Shown here: piece after piece, positions 17,069-24,212 of the stretch
How positions within the stretch are numbered: position 1 is the stretch's first letter
How the letters are laid out: the number at the start of each line of letters is the position of its first letter
Source: Ruminococcaceae bacterium UBA3818
Lineage (GTDB): Bacteria; Bacillota; Clostridia; Oscillospirales; Ruminococcaceae
Direction of reading: 5' to 3'
NCBI GenBank assembly: GCA_002369315.1
Contig: DFDW01000006.1
Coordinates: forward strand, 50,661 to 114,660
Length of the DNA stretch: 64,000 nt
The notes under the pieces: generated by a model
Databases searched by the model: none
The model's input: only the letters and a program-made list of their open reading frames with translations
What the model was told of the DNA's origin: nothing
Position numbers and translations under genes: made by a program

Positions 17069-18063
17069 TGGCAGCACCGCAGTACGCTATTTTACGCTTT
17101 GCTAAGTACAAGGGACCGGAAATCGGAAGAATCGAAGCCCACAACGAGCGTACCAAGGAACAGTACGCCAGCAACCCCGACATTGATACCAAACGTACAC
17201 CGCAAAACTTCCATCTGCTGAATATCGGTAGCGGCTACCGAAAAGAAGCGGAACGGCAAATCAAAGAGGCTGGATGCCGTGTTCGCTCCGATAGTGTGCG
17301 TGTTGTGGAGGCTATGATAACCGCCAGTCCGGAGTTCTTTAAGAACAAGAAGAAAGCAGAGGTCAGGGAGTTCTTCAATTATGCCCTTGATTTTATGAGA
17401 CAGGAACAAGACCCCAAAACCTTTATCTCCGCCGTGGTACACATGGATGAGGCAACACCCCACCTGCATCTGTCCTTTGTGCCGCTGACCGCCGATAATC
17501 GCTTGTCTGCCAAAGAAATTTTAGGCAACAAGAAAAAGCTGACCCAGTGGCAGGACAAGTTCTGGGAGTATATGGTCAAGAAGTACCCCGACCTGGAACG
17601 TGGCGAGAGTGCCAGTGAAACCGGGCGTGATTATATCCCGCCCAGGGTGTTCAAGGAGATGACACACCTGACAAGGCAGAGTAAGCAGCTCCGCAAGCTC
17701 CTTGGGGATGTCAATATGTTCAATTCGGGTACGAAAGTTAAAGAGATCCTTTCCTTTCTGGAAAAGTATATCCCTGATATTGAGAAGATGGACACCGAAA
17801 TGAAGAAGTACAAGAAAACCTTTGACCGCTATGAGACTGAAATCCGCAAGCTGAAAAAAGCCAATAAGAAGCTGACCGATGACAAGGACGCTCTGACGGC
17901 GGAATTGGATGCGGCAAAGAAGGAAAGTACCGTGAAGAAGCTGCACGATACCCAGCTTCTGCAAAAGTACGAGGATGTAAAAGCAACGCTTGCCAGCATC
18001 CCGCCGGAAGTGCTTCGGGAATATACCAACCGCAGCACACAGAAACACGATATTCACCGATAA
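17068..18063 (+). CDS. MobV-family relaxase (Mob_Pre)
   Basis: DNA-strand transferase that would nick the element's oriT and lead the strand through a helper conjugation pore. The 331-residue protein has MobV motif I (HNER near residue 25) and the metal-binding motif III HMDEATPHLHLSFVPL near residues 130-145. A long coiled-coil tail (~235-310, Lys/Glu-rich) is typical of this family. There are no type IV secretion genes nearby, so mobilization in trans is expected. The gene contains one GTAGC-N-GCTAC palindrome at 17226-17240. Confidence 0.92.
   Translation: MAAPQYAILRFAKYKGPEIGRIEAHNERTKEQYASNPDIDTKRTPQNFHLLNIGSGYRKEAERQIKEAGCRVRSDSVRVVEAMITASPEFFKNKKKAEVREFFNYALDFMRQEQDPKTFISAVVHMDEATPHLHLSFVPLTADNRLSAKEILGNKKKLTQWQDKFWEYMVKKYPDLERGESASETGRDYIPPRVFKEMTHLTRQSKQLRKLLGDVNMFNSGTKVKEILSFLEKYIPDIEKMDTEMKKYKKTFDRYETEIRKLKKANKKLTDDKDALTAELDAAKKESTVKKLHDTQLLQKYEDVKATLASIPPEVLREYTNRSTQKHDIHR
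17226..17240. repeat. GTAGC-N-GCTAC palindrome, copy 4
   Basis: CGGTAGC-G-GCTACCG, a perfect 7-1-7 palindrome within the relaxase gene. Confidence 0.55.
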
Positions 18064-18078
18064 GAAAGGATTTTGCCT

Positions 18079-18384
18079 ATGAAGAAAACGATGGATGAAA
18101 TTAACAAGATGATTATGAACAATGCACCGATGGAGGAAATCGAGGATGCCATCGGATATATTGATATCAGTTCCTGCTTTGACATGGTATTTGAGCCGCC
18201 CATTGACTTTCTGGAAGAATGCCGCAAGCGTTGGGAAGCTATGACCTCTCCCTTCCGCACTACCATTGAGCGAAAGATTGGAAACACATGGTATGTGATT
18301 GAAACGGAATGTGCCGGAACCGAGCCGCTTGCCGATAAGGTAAAACGGCTCATTTTTTCTGAGAAAGGGGCGATTTGTTCATGA
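18079..18384 (+). CDS. Small hypothetical protein between relaxase and recombinase
   Basis: A 101-residue acidic, soluble protein (KKTMDEINKMIMNNAPMEEIEDAIGYIDISSCFDM...). No recognised motif or membrane segment. AAAGGA lies about 9 nt before the ATG at 18079. Its stop lies only 78 bp before the recombinase start. It may be an accessory factor, for example for recombination directionality, but nothing in the sequence proves this. Confidence 0.65.
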   Translation: MKKTMDEINKMIMNNAPMEEIEDAIGYIDISSCFDMVFEPPIDFLEECRKRWEAMTSPFRTTIERKIGNTWYVIETECAGTEPLADKVKRLIFSEKGAICS

Positions 18385-18392
18385 CTATGACT

Positions 18393-18407
18393 CATTTCCA
18401 TGATATA
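18393..18407 (+). promoter_or_regulatory. Extended -10 promoter of the recombinase gene
   Basis: TGATATAAT near 18399-18407 combines an extended -10 TG with a consensus TATAAT. A -35 element is poor. It lies about 55 bp before the recombinase start. Confidence 0.45.
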
Positions 18408-18461
18408 ATACCATTATGCACACCGATTCTGTCAGCTGACCCAACCGTAAAGGAGGACGCT

Positions 18462-20129
18462 ATGTTGGATCAGCAGAAAATTACCATCATCTACTGCCGC
18501 CTGTCCGTGGAGGACATTAAGGAAGATGCCAAGGGCGGCAAGGCAGATGAATCAAATTCAATACAGAATCAGAGAGAATATTTAACTCGATACGCAAAAG
18601 AGCATGGGTACACCAATCTGAAAGTACTGGTGGACGATGGCTATACCGGGACGAACTTCAATCGTCCCGGCGTGCAGGAAGGCTTTGAGCTTGTGAAGCA
18701 GGGACTTGTGGGCTGCTGGCTGGTAAAAGACCTCAGTCGCTTCGGTCGTGACTATCTGACCGTTGGGCAGTACACGGACATTATCTTTCCAAGCTACGAT
18801 GTGCGCTTCATTGCTGTCAATGACGGAGTGGACAGCGAACGGGGTGACAGCGAGGGTATGGCTGCCATTCGTAACTTATTCAACGAATGGTATCCACGGG
18901 ACACCTCAAAGAAAGTCCGTGTCAGTCTTCGTCAGCGTGGCACAAGTGGTAAGCACATGGGCAAGCCGCCCTACGGATACCGCTGTGACCCGGAGGACAA
19001 GGATCATTGGATTCTTGATGAAGAAGCTGCCCCGGTAGTCAAGTATATCTTCGACCTCAGTATTGACGGAAAAGGCCCGGAACAGATTGCCCGGATTTTG
19101 GAGCAGGAGCAGGTATTGACCACCAAATCCCTGTATGCCAAACAGAAAGGCAAGCCCCTCCCGGAAAGACCTTACCATTGGATTGGGCAGTCCGTTGTGG
19201 GTATTCTGGAACGGATGGAGTACACCGGATGCACTTGCAACTTCAAGACCTATTCCAAGTCCTACAAGCTGAAAAAGCGGATTCCCAATGCCCCGGAGGA
19301 TATGTATATCATCCCCGACACACAGGAGGCTATCGTATCGCAGGCGCAATGGGACAGAGTACAGGAACTCAGAAAGAACAAACGCCGCCCTGCTAAAGCG
19401 GAACGGCAGGGATTCTTCTCCGGACTTCTGTTCTGTGCCGATTGCGGCGGCAAGCTCCACTTTGCCACAAGCAAGAGCTTTGAGGGCAAGCAGGATCACT
19501 ACGTCTGCAACCACTACAAGAGCAACCGTGGCACTTGTACTGCCCACTATATCCGTGAAGATACGCTTCGTGACATTGTTCTGGAACGCATCCGGGCAGT
19601 CAACGAGTATATCCGAAACGATGTGGACGGATTTCAAGAGGAATGGCTGCAATGCCGCAGGACAGACCAGGAGCGCAGCATCCGGGATGACAAAAAGAAA
19701 GTGGAGCAGGCAAAGAAACGCCTTGCCGATCTGGATGTCATCATCTCCCGGCTCTATGAGGATCACGTTCTTGGCGAACTGAGCAAGGACAGATACCAGA
19801 AGATGTCCGCAGGCTATGAGGAAGAACAGGAACGCTTGAAGCTCGAAATTGAAGTTATCGAGGAATGGGTGGAACAGCGGGAAGAAATGAATGACGGACT
19901 GGATGCCTTTATCGCACTGACACAGAAATATGTGGATGTGCAGGAGCTGACACAGACGATTGTGAATGAGTATATCAAGAAGATCGTCGTGTTTGCGCCG
20001 GACAAGTCCAGCGGCAAGCGTCAGCAGAAAGTCAAAATCTACTTCAACTTCGTGGATGAGATTGAAATTCCCGTGATTTCCGAGCCTATTATTACAGAAA
20101 CAACCTATGGACGCAGAAAAACGGCGTGA
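18462..20129 (+). CDS. Large serine recombinase/integrase
   Basis: Site-specific recombinase that integrates and excises the element. It has 555 residues. The resolvase catalytic domain (~1-160) begins IYCRLSVED with the nucleophilic Ser. The recombinase domain (~190-300) contains GKPPYGYRCDPEDK, and a zinc ribbon with LFCADCGGKLHF and VCNHYKSNRGTC sits near 330-380. A coiled-coil segment (~395-480) follows, the part that controls synapsis in this group. AAAGGAGG lies before the ATG at 18462; longer in-frame starts have no such site. It ends about 60 bp from the right att site, as in Tn4451/Tn5397-type elements. Confidence 0.95.
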   Translation: MLDQQKITIIYCRLSVEDIKEDAKGGKADESNSIQNQREYLTRYAKEHGYTNLKVLVDDGYTGTNFNRPGVQEGFELVKQGLVGCWLVKDLSRFGRDYLTVGQYTDIIFPSYDVRFIAVNDGVDSERGDSEGMAAIRNLFNEWYPRDTSKKVRVSLRQRGTSGKHMGKPPYGYRCDPEDKDHWILDEEAAPVVKYIFDLSIDGKGPEQIARILEQEQVLTTKSLYAKQKGKPLPERPYHWIGQSVVGILERMEYTGCTCNFKTYSKSYKLKKRIPNAPEDMYIIPDTQEAIVSQAQWDRVQELRKNKRRPAKAERQGFFSGLLFCADCGGKLHFATSKSFEGKQDHYVCNHYKSNRGTCTAHYIREDTLRDIVLERIRAVNEYIRNDVDGFQEEWLQCRRTDQERSIRDDKKKVEQAKKRLADLDVIISRLYEDHVLGELSKDRYQKMSAGYEEEQERLKLEIEVIEEWVEQREEMNDGLDAFIALTQKYVDVQELTQTIVNEYIKKIVVFAPDKSSGKRQQKVKIYFNFVDEIEIPVISEPIITETTYGRRKTA

Positions 20130-20156
20130 CCTTCGGGTCACACCGTTCTCTGCGGC

Positions 20157-20200
20157 AAATAGTTACTTGTCACTATTAAGCCTTGGATTGCCGGCCTTTT
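20157..20200 (-). repeat. Right attachment site/inverted end of the mobile element (attR)
   Basis: Inverted counterpart of 4970-5013 (36 of 44 matching), with GCCGGC at 20190-20195. Joining both inner arms gives a symmetric attP centred on GCCGGC. Joining both outer arms gives a palindromic attB, AAAAGGCCGGCCTTTT. Confidence 0.78.
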
Positions 20201-20300
20201 GATGCAAACAGGTTCACTTGTTCAGATGCGTTATGAGTTGGATGGAAGCTGGCAGGATAAAAACGCCGTTTTTCCATGCAGCGCCCAATAAAAGAACAAA

Positions 20301-20340
20301 AAAGGAATCCGCTGCGGGAGCAGCCGATTCCTTTTTGTTG
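20301..20340. terminator. Bidirectional hairpin terminator
   Basis: GGAATC-CGCTGC pairs with GCAGC-CGATTCC around GGGA. It is flanked by A-rich sequence on one side and CTTTTTGTTGTTTTG on the other. It separates the former tatD downstream region from the small ORF on the opposite strand. Confidence 0.7.
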
Positions 20341-20412
20341 TTTTGCCGCTTTCTTTTGCAATCGGACAACTGCTTGCAATCAACAAAAGAAGCAATGCCT
20401 TTATGTTGTCGG

Positions 20413-20493
20413 TTAGTGCGCCGAAACGATAAAAATCAAAGCAAGCACACCAAAGACCAACAGAATCGGCCAGATTTTTTCCCAAAGGGTCAT
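20413..20493 (-). CDS. 26-residue membrane peptide
   Basis: Predicted very small membrane protein. It begins MTLWEKIWP and continues as one hydrophobic helix (ILLVFGVLALIFIVSA) ending in His. AGGAGG (20502-20507) lies 8 nt before the ATG. A near-consensus promoter stands about 45 bp upstream at 20536-20564, and a terminator hairpin follows at 20301-20340. These complete expression signals make it a credible gene despite its size. An overlapping longer frame has poorer placement and unlikely composition. Function unknown; a membrane-active toxin, regulator or transporter partner is possible. Confidence 0.6.
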   Translation of the reverse strand: MTLWEKIWPILLVFGVLALIFIVSAH

Positions 20494-20535
20494 TCGTCAT
20501 ACCTCCTGAATGGTAATACATAAATTACTGGTTAA

Positions 20536-20564
20536 ATTATAACGCAAATATCTAAAAATGTCCA
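20536..20564 (-). promoter_or_regulatory. Promoter of the 26-residue peptide
   Basis: On the minus strand: TGGACA, a 17-bp spacer and TATAAT. Confidence 0.7.
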
Positions 20565-20629
20565 GATTCCAAAGGCGGAGTATGAAAATATTCTACATTA
20601 TAGCTAAAAATAGGGGGATTTTTTGGCTA

Positions 20630-20745
20630 TTAAGAGAGAAAGCCGGATACGAAAATCCGTACCTGGCTTCTCTTAAAAACACCGAAATCCAGTTACAAGC
20701 CGGCTCTTCCGCTTTTTGGATGTTGCCGGGAAGAGAACTTGTAAC
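20630..20745. terminator. Two large stem-loops downstream of the C-S lyase gene
   Basis: GTTACAAG...CTCTTCC (20692-20708) pairs with GGAAGAG...CTTGTAAC (20729-20745). A second imperfect stem uses AAGAGA...AGCCGG and CCTGGCTTCTCTT (about 20632-20676). They probably form the 3' end of the minus-strand transcript. Neither has a strong T-tract, so part of the structure could serve another role. Confidence 0.45.
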
Positions 20746-20756
20746 ATAAAATCTGA

Positions 20757-21962
20757 TTATTTTTTATTGAAAACATATTTGTCCAGACGTTCCATCATCT
20801 GCTCCACATTCAAACGCGGACAAGCGAAATTGATGCGAACATGATGTTCCGCATGGAACGCACGACCGTCACTGACCAGAACACCGCACCAAGCCATGTC
20901 ATCCAGCATTTCATCCATCGTTTTGCCGGTCTCTTTCAGCCATTCGGTGCAGTCCATCAGCGCAACATAAGCGCCTTCGTTGACAGTGAATTTTACGCCG
21001 TGAAAATGTCTCTTACAATAATCCTCACAGTATTGCATGTTGCCGCGGATATAAGCGCACAGCTCATCGACCCACTCGGCGCCGCCTTCATAGCCGCCGA
21101 TCAGCGCATAGGTGGACATGATGTTGTGGCTGTTGTAGTGAGACAGGCTTTCCGTTTTCAAAATCTTTTCACGTAAATCGTCGCGGTAAATGATGTGGTA
21201 AGAACCAACCAGGCCAGCCAGGTTAAAGGTCTTGGACGGAGCGTAGAACGCGCAGGTGATGCGTTTTGCCAGATCGGATACAGACTGGGTGGGAGTGTGC
21301 TTTTTGCCTTCGCCGATCATAAAGTCCGCCCAAATCTCATCGGAGATAACGGTGATGCCGTATTTGCCCATCAAATCGATATAATCGCTGATTTCCTCTT
21401 TGGTCCAAACGCGGCCGGTGGGGTTGTGGGGGTTACAGAAGATCGCCACACGGATGCCTTTTTCCTGGATTTTTTTCTCCATATCCTCAAAATCCATGCG
21501 GTAAACACCGTTTTCGTCCTGCACCAGCGGAGAGGAAACGATGTCCATGTCATTGTTTTTGAGTACGCCGGTAAAGCCGACATAGGTGGGGGAATGGACG
21601 AGGATCGGGTCTCCGGGTTTGGTCAGGGTGTGCAGCACTGCCGCAACGCCGCCGAGTACGCCGTTTTCATAACCAATATGCTCTTTTTTCAGGCCAGTCA
21701 CGCCGAAACGTTCTTTCTGCCATTTGAAAATGGCATTGAAATAGCGGTCCGGATCGCCGTAATAACCAAACAGAGGATGGTTCAGCCGTTCCTGCATCGC
21801 TTCTACGACCGAGGGAGCGGTGGCAAAATCCATATCCGCAATCCACATGGGCAAAGGGGTGAAATTGGGATCGGTCTTGCGGGGTGCCATGGGATTTGCA
21901 TCCCATTTAACGGCGTTATGGCCAGTTCGTTCCCAAACTTTGTCGAAATTATACTTTCCCAT
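20757..21962 (-). CDS. PatB/MalY-type cystathionine beta-lyase (PLP-dependent C-S lyase)
   Basis: Fold-type I PLP enzyme of about 401 residues. It probably cleaves cystathionine or cysteine conjugates to thiol, pyruvate and ammonia. Landmarks are PLPMWIADMDFATAP at the N-terminus, the CNPHNPTGRVW segment, VISDEIWADF with the PLP-ring Asp, the Schiff-base Lys in APSKTFNLAGLVGS near residue 230 and the C-terminal substrate Arg in VRINFACPR. The start is uncertain: an ATG at 21962 or an in-frame GTG at 21974. AAAGG is nearer to the GTG. It is transcribed divergently from the lysine-riboswitch gene. A plain class I aminotransferase is the alternative. Confidence 0.9.
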   Translation of the reverse strand: MGKYNFDKVWERTGHNAVKWDANPMAPRKTDPNFTPLPMWIADMDFATAPSVVEAMQERLNHPLFGYYGDPDRYFNAIFKWQKERFGVTGLKKEHIGYENGVLGGVAAVLHTLTKPGDPILVHSPTYVGFTGVLKNNDMDIVSSPLVQDENGVYRMDFEDMEKKIQEKGIRVAIFCNPHNPTGRVWTKEEISDYIDLMGKYGITVISDEIWADFMIGEGKKHTPTQSVSDLAKRITCAFYAPSKTFNLAGLVGSYHIIYRDDLREKILKTESLSHYNSHNIMSTYALIGGYEGGAEWVDELCAYIRGNMQYCEDYCKRHFHGVKFTVNEGAYVALMDCTEWLKETGKTMDEMLDDMAWCGVLVSDGRAFHAEHHVRINFACPRLNVEQMMERLDKYVFNKK

Positions 21963-22235
21963 TTGTATTGACACAACCTTTCTTAAAATTAGAAGTGTTT
22001 TTCTATAAATTCATATCAATTCTATCAGATTTTTATTTTCTTGTAAACAAGACCTTGTCCGAATTGACAAAAAGATGAATTGAACTAGCTTGTATTAGTA
22101 TATTTTGCTAAAATATCGCGTTTTATATCGATTAGATATCTGTATTCGGCAAAAGGTAAAGAATGTATAAGATGTATAAAAACCGATTTTCCCAGCCAAC
22201 AGAATCAGCACTTTTTCTGATTTTGGAAAGAATGG

Positions 22236-22264
22236 TTGACAAAAGATGTGGGGTCTGATATACT
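22236..22264 (+). promoter_or_regulatory. Promoter of the lysine-riboswitch transcript
   Basis: TTGACA (22236-22241), a 17-bp spacer and TATACT (22259-22264), a few bases before the riboswitch. Confidence 0.75.
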
Positions 22265-22274
22265 CACCACAAAG

Positions 22275-22441
22275 TTGATAGAGGCGCAGCGATAAGAGTA
22301 ACCGGCGGAGAAGACATTCTGTGATGCCGGCGAAAGGGTCAGCTGCCGAAGCGGATTTTCAGGTATGGAAATCTGTTGGGCTCAATGTGAAAATCATTGG
22401 GACTCCTGCTCCCGGAATACCGGTAGCAGAGGCGCTATCGA
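22275..22441 (+). ncRNA. Lysine riboswitch (L-box)
   Basis: The aptamer shows the conserved L-box blocks in order: AGAGGCGC, AGAGTAAC, GATGCCGGCGAAAGG, GCTGCCGAAG, TTGGG near the middle hairpins and GGAATACCGGTAGCAGAGGCGCTATC at the 3' side (quoted over adjoining parts). P1 is formed by GATAG (22277-22281) and CTATC (22435-22439). It precedes a terminator and an NhaC-family gene, a known arrangement for lysine uptake or exchange control. Confidence 0.9.
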
Positions 22442-22460
22442 ATACTCCTTTTCGGATCCG

Positions 22461-22492
22461 AAAGGCTGTATCGATGCGGTACAGCCTTTTTT
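22461..22492 (+). terminator. Riboswitch-controlled terminator 1
   Basis: AAAGGCTGTA (22461-22470) pairs with TACAGCCTTT (22480-22489) and runs into six Ts. Confidence 0.8.
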
Positions 22493-22507
22493 GATGGCTG
22501 CACCGTC

Positions 22508-22546
22508 AAAAACGCCCGTCAACCACGGTTGAGCGGGCGTTTTTGT
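22508..22546 (+). terminator. Second terminator in the lysine leader
   Basis: AAAAACGCCCG (22508-22518) pairs with CGGGCGTTTTT (22534-22544), with additional TCAACC/GGTTGA pairing in the loop. A second barrier between the aptamer and the gene is unusual. Confidence 0.75.
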
Positions 22547-22580
22547 GTCTCCTATCATCCAATGAAAGGAGTTTTTGAGA

Positions 22581-24152
22581 ATGGAATCTGTATCTGTCGG
22601 TCTGTGGTCGGTGCTTCCGCCTTTGGTGGCGATTGTGTTGGCTTTGATCACCAAAGAAGTTATTTTTTCACTGGTATGCGGCATTTTTTCCGGCGCAATC
22701 ATCTATGCCGCAGCGGCAAATCTCGGCGTCGCTGGTGTCTTTTCCAGCGTTTCCGGCCTGATGATTGAAAAAATGGGCGGAAATGCCGCATTGCTTCTGT
22801 TTGTCGTTTTGTTAGGTGCGCTGGTTTCGGTTATCACCAAAGCGGGAGGGTCCGCTGCATATGGAAACTGGGCAGCCGGAAAGCTTCGGTCCGGGACCGG
22901 TGCGCAGCTTGCAACCGGATTTCTGGGGTGCCTGATTTTTATCGACGATTATTTTAACTGTTTTACAGTCGGCACCGTTATGCGTCCGGTGACCGACAAA
23001 CATAAAATCTCGCGGGAGAAGCTGGCTTATCTCATTGACACTACCGCCGCGCCGATTTGTATCATCGCACCGATTTCTTCCTGGGCGGCATCGGTGATTT
23101 CCTACTACCCGACCGATGGTGGAATGACCGGCATGCAGGCGTTTCTGCGGGCGATCCCCATGAATCTGTATGCTATTTTGAGCATCGTTATGGTATTTTG
23201 GCTGTGCGTGCGCAAAAACGGCGATTTCGGTCCCATGGCGGCGGCGCAGCGCCGAGCAAAGGAAAGCGGCGTGGTGACCGTTGCCGAATCCGGGGAAACG
23301 GCGCAGACATCCCAAAAGGGACGGGTGCTGGATTTGGTTTTGCCCATCGCGGCACTGATCGTTTTTTCGATTCTTTCCATGCTGTATTACGGCGGCTACT
23401 GGAACGGCGAGGGTCTCAGCCTCTTCGATGCATTTGGCGCGACGGATGCCGGGACTGCCCTCGCAATGGCGAGCATGCTTTCACTAATCGTGGCGTTTTT
23501 ACTGTTCGTACCCCGCGGTCTGCTAAAGTTCCGGGAGTTTTTCCAGGGAATCATCAGCGGCATCCAGACAATGGTACCAGCCTGTGTGATTTTAACGCTT
23601 GCCTGGACCATCAGCGGCGTCTGCCGGGATTTGCTTGCTACCGGAGATTATGTGGCGGGCGTTGTGGCGACCTCCAATATGCCGGTGGTTCTGATTCCGG
23701 CCATTATGTTCGGCGTGTCCGCCATGCTTTCTTTCGCCACCGGGACCTCCTGGGGTACTTTCGGTATTCTGATTCCCATCATTGTTTCCGTTTGCGAGGC
23801 GGCGGCTCCGGAACTGACCGTTACTGCGCTGTCGGCAATTTTGGCCGGGTCGGTCTTCGGTGACCATTGTTCTCCGATTTCGGATACTACCATCATGTCC
23901 TCCACCGGCGCCGGATGCGCCCACATTGACCATGTATCCACCCAGCTGCCTTACTCACTGACCGTTGCATCGGTCTGTGTGGCGGGCTATCTGGTTGCCG
24001 GGTTCTCAGCAGGTTTGGGATTTGGCACAAGTCTGCTGATCACCGATACCGTATCCCTAGTTTTGCTGGCAACAGTTTTGCTGATTTTGCCAAAAATCTG
24101 GAACGGCGAAAAGAAAACGACCGAAAAAGCGGCGGCGACAGCACAAGAATAA
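22581..24152 (+). CDS. NhaC-family antiporter under lysine riboswitch, probable lysine transporter (LysW-type)
   Basis: A 523-residue polytopic membrane protein of the NhaC Na+/H+ antiporter family. Family landmarks are VIFSLVCGIFSGAI, the motif GCLIFIDDYFNCFTVGTVMRP, APISSWAASVISYY, ATGTSWGTFGILIPI and FGDHCSPISDTTIMSSTGAGC. The lysine riboswitch 140 bp upstream implies that the physiological substrate is lysine or that the gene is repressed by lysine; NhaC members in this position have been proposed as lysine transporters. AAAGGAG is 9 nt before the ATG at 22581. A terminator follows at 24167-24198, facing a convergent paralogue. Confidence 0.92.
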   Translation: MESVSVGLWSVLPPLVAIVLALITKEVIFSLVCGIFSGAIIYAAAANLGVAGVFSSVSGLMIEKMGGNAALLLFVVLLGALVSVITKAGGSAAYGNWAAGKLRSGTGAQLATGFLGCLIFIDDYFNCFTVGTVMRPVTDKHKISREKLAYLIDTTAAPICIIAPISSWAASVISYYPTDGGMTGMQAFLRAIPMNLYAILSIVMVFWLCVRKNGDFGPMAAAQRRAKESGVVTVAESGETAQTSQKGRVLDLVLPIAALIVFSILSMLYYGGYWNGEGLSLFDAFGATDAGTALAMASMLSLIVAFLLFVPRGLLKFREFFQGIISGIQTMVPACVILTLAWTISGVCRDLLATGDYVAGVVATSNMPVVLIPAIMFGVSAMLSFATGTSWGTFGILIPIIVSVCEAAAPELTVTALSAILAGSVFGDHCSPISDTTIMSSTGAGCAHIDHVSTQLPYSLTVASVCVAGYLVAGFSAGLGFGTSLLITDTVSLVLLATVLLILPKIWNGEKKTTEKAAATAQE

Positions 24153-24166
24153 AGAAGAACCCAATC

Positions 24167-24198
24167 AAAAAGGACCTGGCAGCGCCAGGCCCTTTTTT
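24167..24198. terminator. Bidirectional terminator between convergent NhaC genes
   Basis: AAAAAGG-A-CCTGGC pairs with GCCAGG-C-CCTTTTTT around AGC. Confidence 0.85.
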
Positions 24199-24212
24199 CA
24201 TTTCGATAAAAA

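Larger units (their letters stand above)
4975..20195. mobile_element. Integrative mobilizable element (serine recombinase, MobV relaxase)
   Basis: The outer 44 bp at both ends (4970-5013 and 20157-20200) are inverted copies with 36 of 44 positions identical when one is reverse-complemented. Both contain GCCGGC at the likely crossover. A large serine recombinase gene ends about 60 bp inside the right end, as usual for this class. Between the ends lie replication (CHC2 primase, P4-type primase-helicase), mobilization (MobV relaxase), a sigma-like regulatory operon and cargo (MATE exporter, Sel1-repeat protein, two lipoproteins). No conjugative pilus or VirB4/VirD4 genes are present, so transfer would need a helper element. 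The size is about 15.2 kb. The boundaries are inferred from repeat geometry and were not compared with an empty site. Confidence 0.82.

Noticed and set aside
20231..20521. 96-codon minus-strand frame overlapping the 26-residue peptide
   Set aside because: The AGGAGG spacing fits the 26-residue frame better, and the longer frame runs through the terminator hairpin with unlikely composition.
20558..20749. 63-codon plus-strand frame with two large stem-loops, considered as a plus-strand regulatory RNA
   Set aside because: No gene follows on the plus strand. The stems are better explained as the 3' end of the minus-strand C-S lyase transcript.
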